Assembly: GCA_944322325.1 (NCBI GenBank)
Contig: CALUOQ010000001.1
Coordinates: forward strand, 368,619 to 432,618
Reading direction: 5' to 3'
Length of the DNA stretch: 64,000 nt
DNA from: an uncultured Alloprevotella sp.
GTDB taxonomy: Bacteria > Bacteroidota > Bacteroidia > Bacteroidales > Bacteroidaceae
Shown here: piece by piece, positions 44,143-53,769 of the stretch
Layout: every line of letters starts with the position of its first letter
Position numbering within the stretch: position 1 is the stretch's first letter
The notes under the pieces: generated by a model
The model's input: only the letters and a program-made list of their open reading frames with translations
What the model was told of the DNA's origin: nothing
Database searches by the model: none
Made by a program: the position numbers and the translations under genes

Positions 44143-45692
44143 GTGCCGCTTCCCTGTTCGTCATCCTCGTTCTGGCCGTCATCATCGTCGCCCTCGTGCT
44201 CGACAAGATGCGGCCGGGCCTCATCCTGTTCTCGGGCGCCGTGCTGTTCATGTGTACGGGCATCCTCACGCCGAGGGACCTGCTCGAGGGCTTCAGCAAC
44301 AAGGGCATGGTCACCGTGGCCCTGCTCTTCCTCGTGAGCGAGGGCGTGCGGCGCTCGGGCCTGCTCGAACAGCTGCTGGCGCGCCTGCTGCCCAAGGGGC
44401 AGTCCACCGTGAAACGCGTGCAGCTGCGCATGATGCCGGTCATAGCCTTCGTCTCGGCTTTCCTTAACAACACGCCGGTCGTCGTTATCTTCGCGCCCAT
44501 GATCAAGCGGTGGGCCGAACGGGCCAAGCTGCCGGCGACGAAATTCCTTATCCCCCTGTCGTACGTGACTATCCTCGGCGGCATGTGCACGCTCATCGGC
44601 ACGTCGACCAACCTCGTCGTCCACGGCATGGTGCTCGACGCGGGCTTCGAGGGCTTCACGATGTTCGAGCTCGGCCTGATCGGCGTCCCGGTGGCCGTGG
44701 CGGGCATGATTTACATCCTCTTCGCCTCGAAGCGCCTGCTGCCCGACGACCGCCCAGACTCCGCCGAGAACAGCGAGGGCAACGAGGGCAAGGGCGTCTA
44801 CCACCGCGTGGAGGCCGTGCTGGCCCCGCGTTTCCCGGGCATCAACCGCCGCGTGGAGGACTTCGACTTCAAGCGCCACTACGGCGCCACGCTGGTCGAA
44901 ATCAAGCGCGGCGGGCGCATCATCTCGCGCGGGCTGCACAAGGAGCGCTTCCGCGAGGGCGACACCCTCGTCGTCATGGCCGACGACTCGTTCATGCGGA
45001 CGTGGGGCGAAAGCTCCGTGTTCGTCATGCTGGCCAACGGCAAGGAGTCCGAGCCCAAGCTGAGCCCGCGCAAGCGCTGGCTGGCCATCGTGCTGCTGCT
45101 GCTCATGATTGTCGGGGCTACGGTGGGCGAGCTGCCCGCCGTCAAGGAGGCCCTGCCCGGCCTGCAGCTCGACATGTTCTTCTTCGTCTGCATCACGACC
45201 GTAGTCATGGCGCTAACGAACATATTCCCGGCGCGAAAGTACACCAAGTTCATCTCATGGGACATACTCATCACCATCGCCAGCGCTTTCGCCATCAGCC
45301 GCGCCATGCAGAACTCGGGCATGGCCGACAGTATCGCCGCGCTGGTCACCGGCATGAGCCACGAGCACGGGCCCATCGTGATGCTGGCCGTTATCTTCCT
45401 CATCACGAACATCTTCACGGAAATCATGACCAACAACGCCGCGGCCGCCCTGGCGTTCCCCATCGCCCTGTCCATCGCGCAGCACATGGGCGTGGACCCG
45501 ACGCCGTTTTTCGTCACCATCTGCGTGGCGGCCTCGGCCAGCTTCTCCACGCCCATCGGCTACCAGACGAACCTCATCGTCCAAGGTCTGGGCAACTATA
45601 AGTTTCAGGATTTCACCCGCGTCGGCCTCCCGCTGAACCTCATCACCTTCGCCCTGACCGTGGCGCTGGTTCCGCTGTTCTGGCCGTTCTGA
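44139..45692 (+). CDS. SLC13-family permease, probable sulfate transporter
   Basis: 517-residue inner-membrane permease of the SLC13/DASS (CitMHS-like) family. Family signatures are FLNNTPVVVIFAPM and the repeat ITNIFTEIMTNNAAAALAFP, each with an SNT/NNT-type substrate loop, plus LIGTSTNLVV and STPIGYQTNLIVQG. Between the halves is one RCK_C/TrkA-C domain (about 230-290, VEDFDFKRHYGATLVEIKR). Position between cysQ and cysC makes sulfate the likely substrate (inference). It overlaps cysQ by 4 nt, and cysC follows after 8 bp. Confidence 0.9.
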   Translation: MSAASLFVILVLAVIIVALVLDKMRPGLILFSGAVLFMCTGILTPRDLLEGFSNKGMVTVALLFLVSEGVRRSGLLEQLLARLLPKGQSTVKRVQLRMMPVIAFVSAFLNNTPVVVIFAPMIKRWAERAKLPATKFLIPLSYVTILGGMCTLIGTSTNLVVHGMVLDAGFEGFTMFELGLIGVPVAVAGMIYILFASKRLLPDDRPDSAENSEGNEGKGVYHRVEAVLAPRFPGINRRVEDFDFKRHYGATLVEIKRGGRIISRGLHKERFREGDTLVVMADDSFMRTWGESSVFVMLANGKESEPKLSPRKRWLAIVLLLLMIVGATVGELPAVKEALPGLQLDMFFFVCITTVVMALTNIFPARKYTKFISWDILITIASAFAISRAMQNSGMADSIAALVTGMSHEHGPIVMLAVIFLITNIFTEIMTNNAAAALAFPIALSIAQHMGVDPTPFFVTICVAASASFSTPIGYQTNLIVQGLGNYKFQDFTRVGLPLNLITFALTVALVPLFWPF

Positions 45693-45700
45693 CAAAGCCT

Positions 45701-46318
45701 ATGAACCGAACTGACAATATCTACCCCATCTTCGACCGCCTGCTCAGCCGCCATGAGCGCGAGCAGCTGCTCGGTCAGCGCGGCGCCATGGTGTGGCTCA
45801 CGGGCCTCAGCGGCTCAGGCAAGAGCACCCTGGCCGTCGCCCTGGAACGCGAGCTCTACCGCCGCGGCCACCTCTGCCGCGTGCTGGACGGCGACAACAT
45901 CCGCACGGGCATCAACAACAACCTGGGCTTCTCGGCCGACGACCGGCGCGAGAACATACGCCGCATCGCCGAGGTGGCGAAGCTCTTCGTGGACACCGGC
46001 ATCATCACCGTGGCCGCCTTCATCAGTCCCACGAACGACCTGCGCGCCCTGGCGCGCGACATCATCGGCGCCGACGACTTCCTCGAAGTCTACGTGAGCA
46101 CCCCCCTGGCCGAATGCGAACGCCGCGACGTCAAGGGGCTCTACGCCCGCGCACGCCGCGGCGAGATACCCGACTTCACGGGCATCTCGGCCCCCTTCGA
46201 CGCGCCGCAACACCCCGCCCTCACCCTCGACACCACCCACCTGAGCGTCGAGGACGGCGTGGCACGGCTGCTGGCCCTGCTCGAAACGAAACTGACCCTT
46301 AACCAAGAACTCCCTTAA
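45701..46318 (+). CDS. cysC: Adenylylsulfate kinase
   Basis: 205-residue APS kinase making PAPS from APS and ATP. P-loop GLSGSGKS (35-42), LDGDNIRTGINNNLGFS, DRRENIRRIAEVAKLF and FISPTNDLRALAR are diagnostic. Single-domain, normal length. Ninth base after the stop starts cysD. With cysD, cysN and cysQ it forms the activation and PAP-recycling arm; reductases are not in the window. Confidence 0.95.
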   Translation: MNRTDNIYPIFDRLLSRHEREQLLGQRGAMVWLTGLSGSGKSTLAVALERELYRRGHLCRVLDGDNIRTGINNNLGFSADDRRENIRRIAEVAKLFVDTGIITVAAFISPTNDLRALARDIIGADDFLEVYVSTPLAECERRDVKGLYARARRGEIPDFTGISAPFDAPQHPALTLDTTHLSVEDGVARLLALLETKLTLNQELP

Positions 46319-46327
46319 GTATCAAAT

Positions 46328-47239
46328 ATGAAAGAGGAATACAGCTTGAGCCACCTGAAAGAACTGGAAGCTGAATCTATCTACATCATCCGCGAAGTGG
46401 CCGCGGAGTTCGAAAATCCCGTCATGCTCTACAGTATCGGCAAGGACTCCTCCGTGATGGTGCGGCTGGCCGAAAAGGCCTTCGCACCGGGCAAGCCGCC
46501 CTTCCCGCTAATGCACATCGACTCGAAATGGAAGTTCAAGGACATGCTGAAATTCCGCGACGAGTATGCCAAGGCGCACGGGTGGAAACTCATCGTCGAG
46601 AGCAACATGGAGGCCTTCCGCGCCGGTGTGGGCCCCTTCACCCACGGCAGCAAGGTGCACACCGACCTGATGAAGACGCAGGCCCTGCTGCACGCGCTGG
46701 ACAAATACCGCTTTGACGCGGCCTTTGGCGGCGCCCGCCGCGACGAGGAGAAAAGCCGCGCCAAGGAACGCATTTTCTCCTTCCGCGACCGCTTTCACCA
46801 GTGGGACCCAAAAAACCAGCGCCCCGAGCTTTGGGACATATACAACACCCGCGTCCATAAGGGCGAAAGTATCCGCGTCTTTCCCCTGAGCAACTGGACG
46901 GAGCTCGACGTCTGGCAGTACATCCGCCTGGAGCACATCCCCATCGTGCCGCTCTACTTCGCCAAGGAGCGCCCCACCGTCGAAATCGACGGACAGCTCA
47001 TCATGCCCGACGACGACCGGCTGCCCGAACAGTACCGCGACCAGATCAAAATGCGCAAGATACGTTTCCGCACCTTGGGCTGCTGGCCGCTGACCGGAGC
47101 CATCGAGAGCGAGGCCGACACCATCGAGAAAATCGTCGAAGAGATGATGACGACCACCAAAAGCGAACGTACGACGCGCGTCATCGACTTCGACCAAGAC
47201 GCCAGTATGGAGCAGAAAAAACGCGAGGGATACTTTTAG
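46328..47239 (+). CDS. cysD: Sulfate adenylyltransferase subunit 2
   Basis: 303-residue PP-loop ATPase subunit that forms APS from sulfate and ATP with CysN. The loop is [10 protein letters not shown] (SIGKDSS at 36-42); [37 protein letters not shown] and the C-terminal KKREGYF are typical. cysN normally follows at once, but here 609 bp carrying a tandem repeat and a four-helix-bundle gene lie between. Confidence 0.96.
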   Translation: MKEEYSLSHLKELEAESIYIIREVAAEFENPVMLYSIGKDSSVMVRLAEKAFAPGKPPFPLMHIDSKWKFKDMLKFRDEYAKAHGWKLIVESNMEAFRAGVGPFTHGSKVHTDLMKTQALLHALDKYRFDAAFGGARRDEEKSRAKERIFSFRDRFHQWDPKNQRPELWDIYNTRVHKGESIRVFPLSNWTELDVWQYIRLEHIPIVPLYFAKERPTVEIDGQLIMPDDDRLPEQYRDQIKMRKIRFRTLGCWPLTGAIESEADTIEKIVEEMMTTTKSERTTRVIDFDQDASMEQKKREGYF

Positions 47240-47250
47240 AATTGACAGCT

Positions 47251-47443
47251 GACAATTGATAATTGACAATTAGGAGCTGAACTTGCGCTGCTGACAATTG
47301 ATAATTGACAATTAGGAGCTGAACTTGCGCTGCTGACAATTGATAATTGACAATTAGGAGCTGAACTTGCGCTGCTGACAATTGATAACTGACAATTAGG
47401 AGCTGAACTTGCGCTGCTGACAATTGATAACTGACAGTTAGAC
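47251..47443. repeat. 42-bp tandem repeat (four and a half copies)
   Basis: Unit begins at 47251, 47293, 47335, 47377 and 47419 (last one partial). Each unit is the AT-rich palindromic string GACAATTGATAATTGACAAT plus TAGGAGCTGAACTTGCGCTGCT. The last two copies carry AACTG for AATTG. Units are contiguous with no spacers. The repeat lies between cysD and the four-helix-bundle gene; a related CTCAATTGTCAATTGAG occurs at 47957-47973 inside cysN. Confidence 0.95.
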
Positions 47444-47493
47444 TGTGGAGTATTCGCGCTACGCCGTTGCTTATCTGCTCGAAATGAAGGAAA

Positions 47494-47856
47494 ATGAAAG
47501 GTGAGACCAATTTCATAAAGGAAAAATCTTTTCGGTTTGCCATACGGATTGTCCATCTTCACAAACTGTTGCAATACCGCAGCGAAACAGTACTTTCCAA
47601 ACAGTTGCTCCGAAGCGGTACATCCGTAGGCGCCCTGATCAGAGAGAGCGAACAGGCTGAATCACGCGCAGACTTCATCCACAAATTGAGTATCGCACTA
47701 AAGGAAGCCGACGAGACGGAATACTGGCTCGCACTGCTTCACGAAACGGAATACCTCAACGAAAAAGAGTACGGCTCGATTGTCAACGATTGCCGCGAGC
47801 TCCTACGTATCTTAACCGCGATAATAAAAACCAGCAAAACGAACAAAAATGAATAA
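47494..47856 (+). CDS. Four helix bundle protein (23S rRNA IVS-type)
   Basis: 120-residue protein of the TIGR02436/PF05635 family, the small helical protein first seen inside 23S rRNA intervening sequences. Typical stretches are [38 protein letters not shown] and [22 protein letters not shown]. Members form pentameric helical bundles; their role is unknown and they often sit beside short repeats in Bacteroidota. It interrupts the cysD-cysN pair and overlaps cysN by 8 nt. Its base composition is lower in GC than its neighbours. Confidence 0.92.
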   Translation: MKGETNFIKEKSFRFAIRIVHLHKLLQYRSETVLSKQLLRSGTSVGALIRESEQAESRADFIHKLSIALKEADETEYWLALLHETEYLNEKEYGSIVNDCRELLRILTAIIKTSKTNKNE

Positions 47857-49390
47857 TACCCACGAAACAGATAAGGGGCCGGCCACAGCACATCCCGACC
47901 CCACTCCGGCCCAATCCCGGCAAGACAACAAGCCTGCTACAGCGGCTGTAAATTCTCAATTGTCAATTGAGGAATTTCTTGATCGCGACGAGAAGAAAGA
48001 CTTGCTCCGGCTCCTGACGGCCGGGTCGGTCGACGACGGAAAGTCGACCCTCATCGGTCGCCTGCTGTTCGACAGTAAGAAAATCTACGAGGACCAGCTG
48101 GCCGCCCTCGAACGCGACAGCAAACGCATGGGCAACGCCGGCGATCACATCGACTACGCCCTGCTCTGCGACGGCCTGAAGGCGGAACGCGAACAAGGCA
48201 TCACCATCGACGTGGCCTACCGCTACTTCTCGACGAACAAGCGCAAGTTCATCATAGCCGACACCCCGGGACACGAGCAGTACACGCGCAACATGATTAC
48301 GGGCGGCTCGACGGCCAACCTCGCCATCATCCTCGTCGACGCACGGCTGGGCGTCATCACGCAGACACGCCGCCACACGTTCCTCGTGTCGCTGCTGGGC
48401 ATCAAGCACGTGGTGCTGGCCGTGAACAAGATGGACCTGCTCGATTTCTCCGAAGACGTGTTCCGCAAAATCGTCGCCGACTTCGAGGCCTTCGTCCGTC
48501 CGCTCGGCATCCCCGACGTCACGTGCATCCCCCTCTCCGCCCTCGACGGCGACAACGTCGTCGAGAAATCTGACCGCACGCCGTGGTACGACGGTCCCTG
48601 CCTCTTGGACTACCTCGAAACCGTCCACATCGGCAACGACCACAACCTGAGCGACTTCCGCTATCCCGTGCAGTACGTGCTCCGTCCGAACCTCGACTTC
48701 CGCGGCTTCTCGGGCAAGGTGGCCTCCGGCGTTGTCCGCAAGGGCGACGAGGTGATGGCCCTGCCGTCGGGCAAGAAATCGCACGTCAAGCGTATCGTCA
48801 CTTACGACGGCGACCTCGACTACGCCTTCCCGCCGCAGAGCGTCACCCTCGTGCTGGAGGACGAAATCGACATCTCGCGCGGCGAAATGCTCGTCCACCC
48901 CGACAACCTACCCCAGGTGGGCCGCCACTTCGAGGCCATGCTCGTATGGATGGACGAGGAAGTGATGGATCCCGAAAAGTCGTTCTACATCAAACAGACT
49001 ACTAACACGAGCCGCTGCCACATCGACCACATCAAGTATAAGGTCGACGTGAACACCATGGCACAGTCCGAAGTGAAGGCACTCAGCCTGAACGAAATCG
49101 GGCGCGTTGTCATCACGACGGCCAAGGAGCTCTTCTTCGACCCCTACAAGGAGAACAAACCGACGGGCGCCTTCATCCTCATCGACCCCATTACGAACAA
49201 CACCAGCGCCGTCGGCATGATCATCGCCCCCGTCGAGGAGCGCGACCTGCTCAGTGCCGACACGGGGCTGCCCACCCTCGACCTGCCCAAGCTCGGCATC
49301 GCACCGGAACACTACGAAGCCATCGAGCGCGCCGTCAGCGAACTCAGCCGCCAGGGCGTGGAGGTAAAAGTCATCAAAGCGCAGGAATAA
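47849..49390 (+). CDS. cysN: Sulfate adenylyltransferase subunit 1
   Basis: 513-residue translation-factor-like GTPase that drives APS formation by Cys[10 protein letters not shown] (59-67), DTPGHEQ (138-144) and NKMD (193-196) are the GTP-binding motifs; EF-Tu-like barrels follow. No APS-kinase domain is fused, consistent with a separate cysC. The first about 38 residues are unusual: relatives start close to [17 protein letters not shown], and here a Pro/Gln-rich leader is encoded partly by the AT-rich CAATTG repeat. The true start could be internal, or the leader was added by the insertion upstream. Confidence 0.95.
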   Translation: MNNTHETDKGPATAHPDPTPAQSRQDNKPATAAVNSQLSIEEFLDRDEKKDLLRLLTAGSVDDGKSTLIGRLLFDSKKIYEDQLAALERDSKRMGNAGDHIDYALLCDGLKAEREQGITIDVAYRYFSTNKRKFIIADTPGHEQYTRNMITGGSTANLAIILVDARLGVITQTRRHTFLVSLLGIKHVVLAVNKMDLLDFSEDVFRKIVADFEAFVRPLGIPDVTCIPLSALDGDNVVEKSDRTPWYDGPCLLDYLETVHIGNDHNLSDFRYPVQYVLRPNLDFRGFSGKVASGVVRKGDEVMALPSGKKSHVKRIVTYDGDLDYAFPPQSVTLVLEDEIDISRGEMLVHPDNLPQVGRHFEAMLVWMDEEVMDPEKSFYIKQTTNTSRCHIDHIKYKVDVNTMAQSEVKALSLNEIGRVVITTAKELFFDPYKENKPTGAFILIDPITNNTSAVGMIIAPVEERDLLSADTGLPTLDLPKLGIAPEHYEAIERAVSELSRQGVEVKVIKAQE

Positions 49391-49417
49391 ATCCTGCCAC
49401 ACCCTTTCCGGAATGAC

Positions 49418-49456
49418 GAAGCCGGGCCTGCCATCATGGAGGTCCGGCTTCCGTTT
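49418..49456 (+). terminator. Probable terminator after cysN
   Basis: GAAGCCGG (49418-49425) pairs with CCGGCTTC (49444-49451) with an extended imperfect inner stem, followed by CGTTTG. It lies 27 bp after the cysN stop. Confidence 0.6.
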
Positions 49457-49476
49457 GGACAAAACGCAGACTGTCT

Positions 49477-50415
49477 ATGAACAATAAAGCCAAAGGTTAC
49501 GCCCTCGGCGCCATCGCCGCCGCCACGTACGGGATGAATCCGCTCTTCGCCCTTCCGCTCTATGCGGACGGTATGAATCCCGACTCGGTCCTTTTCTTCC
49601 GCTACCTGTTCGCCATCCCGCTGGTGGGCCTCATGCTCAAAGCGCGCGGCCGCTCGCTTCGGGTGGAACGCCGCGCCCTGCTGCCGCTGGCGGGTATGGG
49701 ACTGCTCGTGGCGCTGTCGTCACTGGCCCTATTCCTGAGTTACAACTACATAGCGGCCGGCATTGCCTCGACGATGCTCTTTGTCTATCCCATCCTCGTG
49801 GCGCTCATCATGACGCTCGTGTTCCACGAGCGCATCACGCTCCAGACGGTCGTGTGCATCGCCCTCGCGCTGGTCGGCATCGGCCTGCTCTACCGCTCGG
49901 CCGACGGCGCCACGCTCAGTCTCGCCGGCACTGTGTTCGTCATGGTCTCGGCCCTGGCGTACGCCCTCTACATCGTCGGCGTCAACCGCCCCGGGCTGAA
50001 ACACATCGCCACGCTGAATGTCACGTTCTACGTGCTGCTCTTCGGCCTCGTCCTCTTCGTAGCGCGCTTCGCCTGCGGCGTGGCCTTCACCCTTCCGCAC
50101 ACCTGGTACCTCTGGGGCTGCGTCGTGGCGCTCGCCGTGTTCCCCACGGCCATTTCGTTCCTCTGCACGACAAGCGCCATCCAGTACATCGGCTCCACGC
50201 CGACGGCGATACTCGGCGCGCTCGAACCGGTCACGGCCGTTTTCTTCGGCGTGACGGTTTTCGGCGAAAGCCTCACGTTCCGGGAGTCCGTCGGACTGGC
50301 GCTCATCATCGCAGCCGTCACGCTTGTCGTCGCCGGCGGACGCCTGTCGGCCTACCTCGTGCGGTTCCGCAAACTGTTCCCGCGCCTGCCACTCAGGCGA
50401 CGGAAAAACGCATAA
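49477..50415 (+). CDS. EamA/DMT-family transporter
   Basis: 312-residue inner-membrane protein with ten hydrophobic helices arranged as two EamA repeats (about 6-139 and 148-286), ending in a basic tail. Typical stretches are AAATYGMNPLFALPLY, FLSYNYIAAGIASTMLFVYPILVAL and TSAIQYIGSTPTAILGALEPV. The family exports metabolites such as amino acids or purines; nothing here reveals the substrate. It stands alone after the cys terminator and converges on the PAP2 gene. Confidence 0.9.
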   Translation: MNNKAKGYALGAIAAATYGMNPLFALPLYADGMNPDSVLFFRYLFAIPLVGLMLKARGRSLRVERRALLPLAGMGLLVALSSLALFLSYNYIAAGIASTMLFVYPILVALIMTLVFHERITLQTVVCIALALVGIGLLYRSADGATLSLAGTVFVMVSALAYALYIVGVNRPGLKHIATLNVTFYVLLFGLVLFVARFACGVAFTLPHTWYLWGCVVALAVFPTAISFLCTTSAIQYIGSTPTAILGALEPVTAVFFGVTVFGESLTFRESVGLALIIAAVTLVVAGGRLSAYLVRFRKLFPRLPLRRRKNA

Positions 50416-50460
50416 CACCGCCCCGCGCAGCCCGCCGGGCATCGCCGGCAAGCGACGCGG

Positions 50461-51144
50461 CTACCAAAGGGCCGCAAAGGCGATATACAAATAAATGAGA
50501 GTAAAGGAGAACGTCAGCAGGTCGGCTTCGGCAACCCGATAGCCCGTCACCGTAAACCGCTGCTCGCTCCACGACGGCACGGACGCCGGCATCGGAAAAA
50601 GTCGGTGGTAAGCCCCATAGAGCAGTCCACCGACCACGACGCCCCACAGCGTGCCGACCAGCAGGTCACCTACGTAATGCACACCCAGATAGGCGCGCGA
50701 CCAACAGTTGAGCAAGGCCCACGATACGAGCATGAGGCTCAACGAACGCCGGCGGACGAGCAGGGCAACAAAGGTGGTCACGGAAAACGTGTTGGCGGCG
50801 TGGCTCGAAAAGAAGCCGTAGAGCCCGCCGCGATAGCCGTCGACAATGTCGACCATGTGCAGAATTGAGGGGTCCTGAGCGGGGCGGTAACGCTGCACCC
50901 ACGGCTTGAAAATGCCCGAAGCGACCTGGTCGGCAAACAGGATGCACAGGGCCAGGCACAGCACGACTACGCCCAGACGCTTAAAGTCGTTGTTGCGGAT
51001 GAGCACATAAAGCAGGACCGGCACCAGCGGCAACCACGTCGACGTGGCCGTAATGGTCGTAAACAGTCCGTCGGCATAAAGACTGTGGCTCCCGTTGAGG
51101 GCCAGGGTCAATACTTCGTCGAGGTGCAACAGCGACTCAATCAT
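50461..51144 (-). CDS. PAP2-family membrane phosphatase
   Basis: 227-residue type 2 phosphatidic acid phosphatase-like protein with about five helices. The three catalytic motifs are visible: KPWVQRYRP, YGFFSSHAANTFSVT with the catalytic His, and SRAYLGVHYVGDLLVG. It may dephosphorylate undecaprenyl pyrophosphate or a phospholipid; sequence does not decide. It lies 20 bp after batE on the same strand and may be the last gene of the Bat operon. Confidence 0.9.
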   Translation of the reverse strand: MIESLLHLDEVLTLALNGSHSLYADGLFTTITATSTWLPLVPVLLYVLIRNNDFKRLGVVVLCLALCILFADQVASGIFKPWVQRYRPAQDPSILHMVDIVDGYRGGLYGFFSSHAANTFSVTTFVALLVRRRSLSLMLVSWALLNCWSRAYLGVHYVGDLLVGTLWGVVVGGLLYGAYHRLFPMPASVPSWSEQRFTVTGYRVAEADLLTFSFTLIYLYIAFAALW

Positions 51145-51164
51145 GACTCCAGGTGTTTAAGGGA

Positions 51165-51944
51165 TTATACAAATTCGAGGCCCGCGGCTTCCACCCATCC
51201 CACACGGCCGTCGGAGAGCGCCACCTGCACCCATCCTTTGACCGACGTGTCCTCGACGTCGACGGCAGTGCCTTGATGGAGGTCCACCACCTTCCGCGCG
51301 GAAGCAGACGGGCTGGGCCTCATGGGTTGCGCGCGCATCACGACGGCGCGCCCCGGCTCTTCCGTCCGGGCGGACTGCACGGCGGCGAAAACATTCGCAA
51401 GCACGACAAAGGCGAAAAGCACCAGCGAGGAGAAGAACGTAAGTTTGCGCCACAGCACAGGACGCAAAAAGAGGTACCCCAGAAACAAGGCCAGCGTCGC
51501 GACAAACAGCCCAATGCCCCACTTGGCCCAGCCGTCGGCGCCGTGCAGGTTCATCCAGGCGTCCATCCAGCGCACGAAGAACATCTCGTTTTTCGTACCG
51601 AACTGGTCCTCCAGCTTCGTACGCACCAGCTGCAGATTGAAGCGCGCATCGGCGTCGCCGGGCGAAAAACGCAGCGTACGCTCGTAGTTGAGCACCGCGC
51701 GGGGATAGTCCTGCAAGCGGTAGTAGCAGTTACCCAGATTGTAATACACGGCCGCGTTTCGCGCGTTGTGCTTCAGGTATTGCTGATAGGCGGCTACGGC
51801 CTGCGGGTAGTTCTTCTGAAGGTAAGCACTGTCGCCCTGCTGTTTCCAGGCTTCGAGTTCCGGCGCGCCTGCCGCCCAAGCAGACGAGCCGGGCAGGAAC
51901 GCACTCAAAACGAACGCACATACAAACGATATGAAAAGCCTCAT
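51165..51944 (-). CDS. batE: BatE-like TPR and SH3 protein
   Basis: 259-residue exported or membrane protein. After a signal peptide (1-24) come TPR units (YLQKNYPQAVAAYQQYLKHN, AAVYYNLGNCYYRLQDYPRA), two membrane helices (about 145-162 and 170-187) and a C-terminal bacterial SH3-like segment (VVDLHQGTAVDVEDTSVKGWVQVALSDGRVGWV). This is the BatE layout. It overlaps batD by ATGA. Bat proteins have been linked to aerotolerance and envelope stress in Bacteroides. Confidence 0.88.
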   Translation of the reverse strand: MRLFISFVCAFVLSAFLPGSSAWAAGAPELEAWKQQGDSAYLQKNYPQAVAAYQQYLKHNARNAAVYYNLGNCYYRLQDYPRAVLNYERTLRFSPGDADARFNLQLVRTKLEDQFGTKNEMFFVRWMDAWMNLHGADGWAKWGIGLFVATLALFLGYLFLRPVLWRKLTFFSSLVLFAFVVLANVFAAVQSARTEEPGRAVVMRAQPMRPSPSASARKVVDLHQGTAVDVEDTSVKGWVQVALSDGRVGWVEAAGLEFV

Positions 51945-53767
51945 TTCTTTACTTTTTTGCGTTTAAGCTCCGCAGCCACCTGCTGGATGGCCTGTAGGGC
52001 CTGCTCGTAGGTTTCTTTCATCTGGCTGGGCTCGCCGCTCGGCGCGAAGCGGGCATACTCGCAGGCCTCGGCCACCGAAGCAAACTGTGCGATGGTGGTT
52101 TCGGAGATGCCGGCCGACGCCATGGCCGACTTGATGGAGGCCATGTTGAGCTGCGCCGTGGGAATGGCAAACTTGTCCGACACGTAGCCATGGAGTGCCT
52201 TGAGCGTCTCTTCGTAGAACCGGTCGGCCTTGCCTGCCTCCCACATGGCCTGGGCCTGCTTCATGCGCATCCGGGCCGCCTTGCCAGCCATCCGCTCCTT
52301 GCGTCCGACGGTGTCGGCATTGCGCCGTATCTGCCGGCGGAGCAGGAAGGCTACGACGCCCGCTGCGAACAGGAAAGCCACGTAGAGCAACACGTAACGC
52401 ATTGAGCCCCACAACCGTCCGGCCTCGCTCAGGTATGCCCCCTCGTGGAGCGGACGGATGTCGCTGTTGCGCAACGCCATCTCACGCTCGCTGTCCGACA
52501 CCGATTTCGTACCCTGAGCCACGTCCACATCCATGGCCTTTGTCTCCACGGTGCGGTACTCGTTCGTCCCGACGTCGAAATAGGTGAACTGAAGGGGCGG
52601 AATCGTATATTTCCCTTTTTCGCGAGGAATCACGGTGTACTCGTAAACCATGTCGCCGGCCATACCCTGGTCCGTAAGCCGGGTGCGGTCGGTCATTTTC
52701 GGGTCGTAGACGTCAAAACTCGTCGGGAATTTCACGGCCGGCGTCTTGATGAGTTTCATGTTGCCTACGCCCGACACCGTCACCCGCACGACAAGGGCCT
52801 CGTTCGTACGGGGCGTTTTCGTCACTACTTCCGACGCAATGGCCAACCGCCCGACCGCACCCGAGAAGTTTGCGGGACGGGGTGCGGGCAGCGGACTGAC
52901 CTCCACGGAGACCGACGGCGTCTCGCGCACCACTTTCACCTGATAATCGGCCCCGTTGAAAAAGGCGTCTATCGGGTCGATGTTGGGGTCCTCCATCGTG
53001 ACAGCGCCTTCGAAGCGAATGCTGGGGATGGTCAGCTTACCGGTCTGCTGCGGGAACATGACGTACTGGCTCCACATCGTCGTGCGGTACAACGCGCCGT
53101 TTACCCGCTCAAGGGTGAACGACTTTTGCTGGGGCAGCGGCACTTCCTGGCTGAGAAATCCCTTAAGGTCCGGCATTTTGCCCGAAAGCTGCGTGAGATT
53201 GACCTGTGTGAACACCTTATACGTCAGCACGATGGGTTCCTGTTCGTAAACTTTCGTCTTGTTGGCCGTCACGGTGATGAACAGGTCCTTTTTCCCTACC
53301 TTTCCTTGCGAGCGGTAAGTGGACATGGCCTCACCGCGCGACACGCCGCCCTGGCCGGACGCACTGCCCGCGGCACCGCCCTGGCCCTTGACGACCTTTA
53401 TTTTCACAGCGTTCGACTTGACCTTCCTTCCGTCCACCACGACGACGGCGCCGGGGATAGTGTACGAACCGGCTTTCCCGGCCGACAGGATGTAAGTGAA
53501 AGTGGTCGTACTTCCGCCCGTCACCTGGCTGTTGACCATCTGGTAACTGCTGAAAGTGGAGACGGCAGGCCCGTTCAGCACTTCAAAGCCCGTAAAGACC
53601 GGCGGGGTTATGTCGCCGACGTTCGCCGCATTGACCGTATATTCCAGTTTGAATGCCTCACCCGCGGCCACCGTCGAGGGCGTCACGCGGGCTGTCACCT
53701 TGACGGCGGCGCCGACACGGAGAGCAGCGCATATAAACAGCAGTAGAAGCAATAACTTACTTTTCAT
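51941..53767 (-). CDS. batD: BatD protein
   Basis: 608-residue BatD (PF13584). A signal peptide (1-20) is followed by repeated immunoglobulin-like domains (VTARVTPSTVAAGEAFKLEYTV, AGSYTIPGAVVVVDGRKVKSNAVKI, RNALVV-type repeats), one membrane helix near residue 460 (YVLLYVAFLFAAGVVAFLL) and a cytoplasmic helical tail of about 130 residues ending in Lys-rich sequence. It lies 2 bp after batC and overlaps batE. Probably an envelope scaffold for the VWA proteins BatA and BatB. Confidence 0.92.
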   Translation of the reverse strand: MKSKLLLLLLFICAALRVGAAVKVTARVTPSTVAAGEAFKLEYTVNAANVGDITPPVFTGFEVLNGPAVSTFSSYQMVNSQVTGGSTTTFTYILSAGKAGSYTIPGAVVVVDGRKVKSNAVKIKVVKGQGGAAGSASGQGGVSRGEAMSTYRSQGKVGKKDLFITVTANKTKVYEQEPIVLTYKVFTQVNLTQLSGKMPDLKGFLSQEVPLPQQKSFTLERVNGALYRTTMWSQYVMFPQQTGKLTIPSIRFEGAVTMEDPNIDPIDAFFNGADYQVKVVRETPSVSVEVSPLPAPRPANFSGAVGRLAIASEVVTKTPRTNEALVVRVTVSGVGNMKLIKTPAVKFPTSFDVYDPKMTDRTRLTDQGMAGDMVYEYTVIPREKGKYTIPPLQFTYFDVGTNEYRTVETKAMDVDVAQGTKSVSDSEREMALRNSDIRPLHEGAYLSEAGRLWGSMRYVLLYVAFLFAAGVVAFLLRRQIRRNADTVGRKERMAGKAARMRMKQAQAMWEAGKADRFYEETLKALHGYVSDKFAIPTAQLNMASIKSAMASAGISETTIAQFASVAEACEYARFAPSGEPSQMKETYEQALQAIQQVAAELKRKKVKK

Positions 53768-53769
53768 GC

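Noticed and set aside
47251-47443. CRISPR array
   Set aside because: Units are contiguous 42-bp copies without unique spacers, and no cas gene is nearby.
47181-47574. Minus-strand repeat protein (14-residue repeats) over the 42-bp tandem repeat
   Set aside because: 42 is a multiple of three, so any frame through the repeat stays open and looks repetitive. No promoter or start supports it and flanking residues match nothing.
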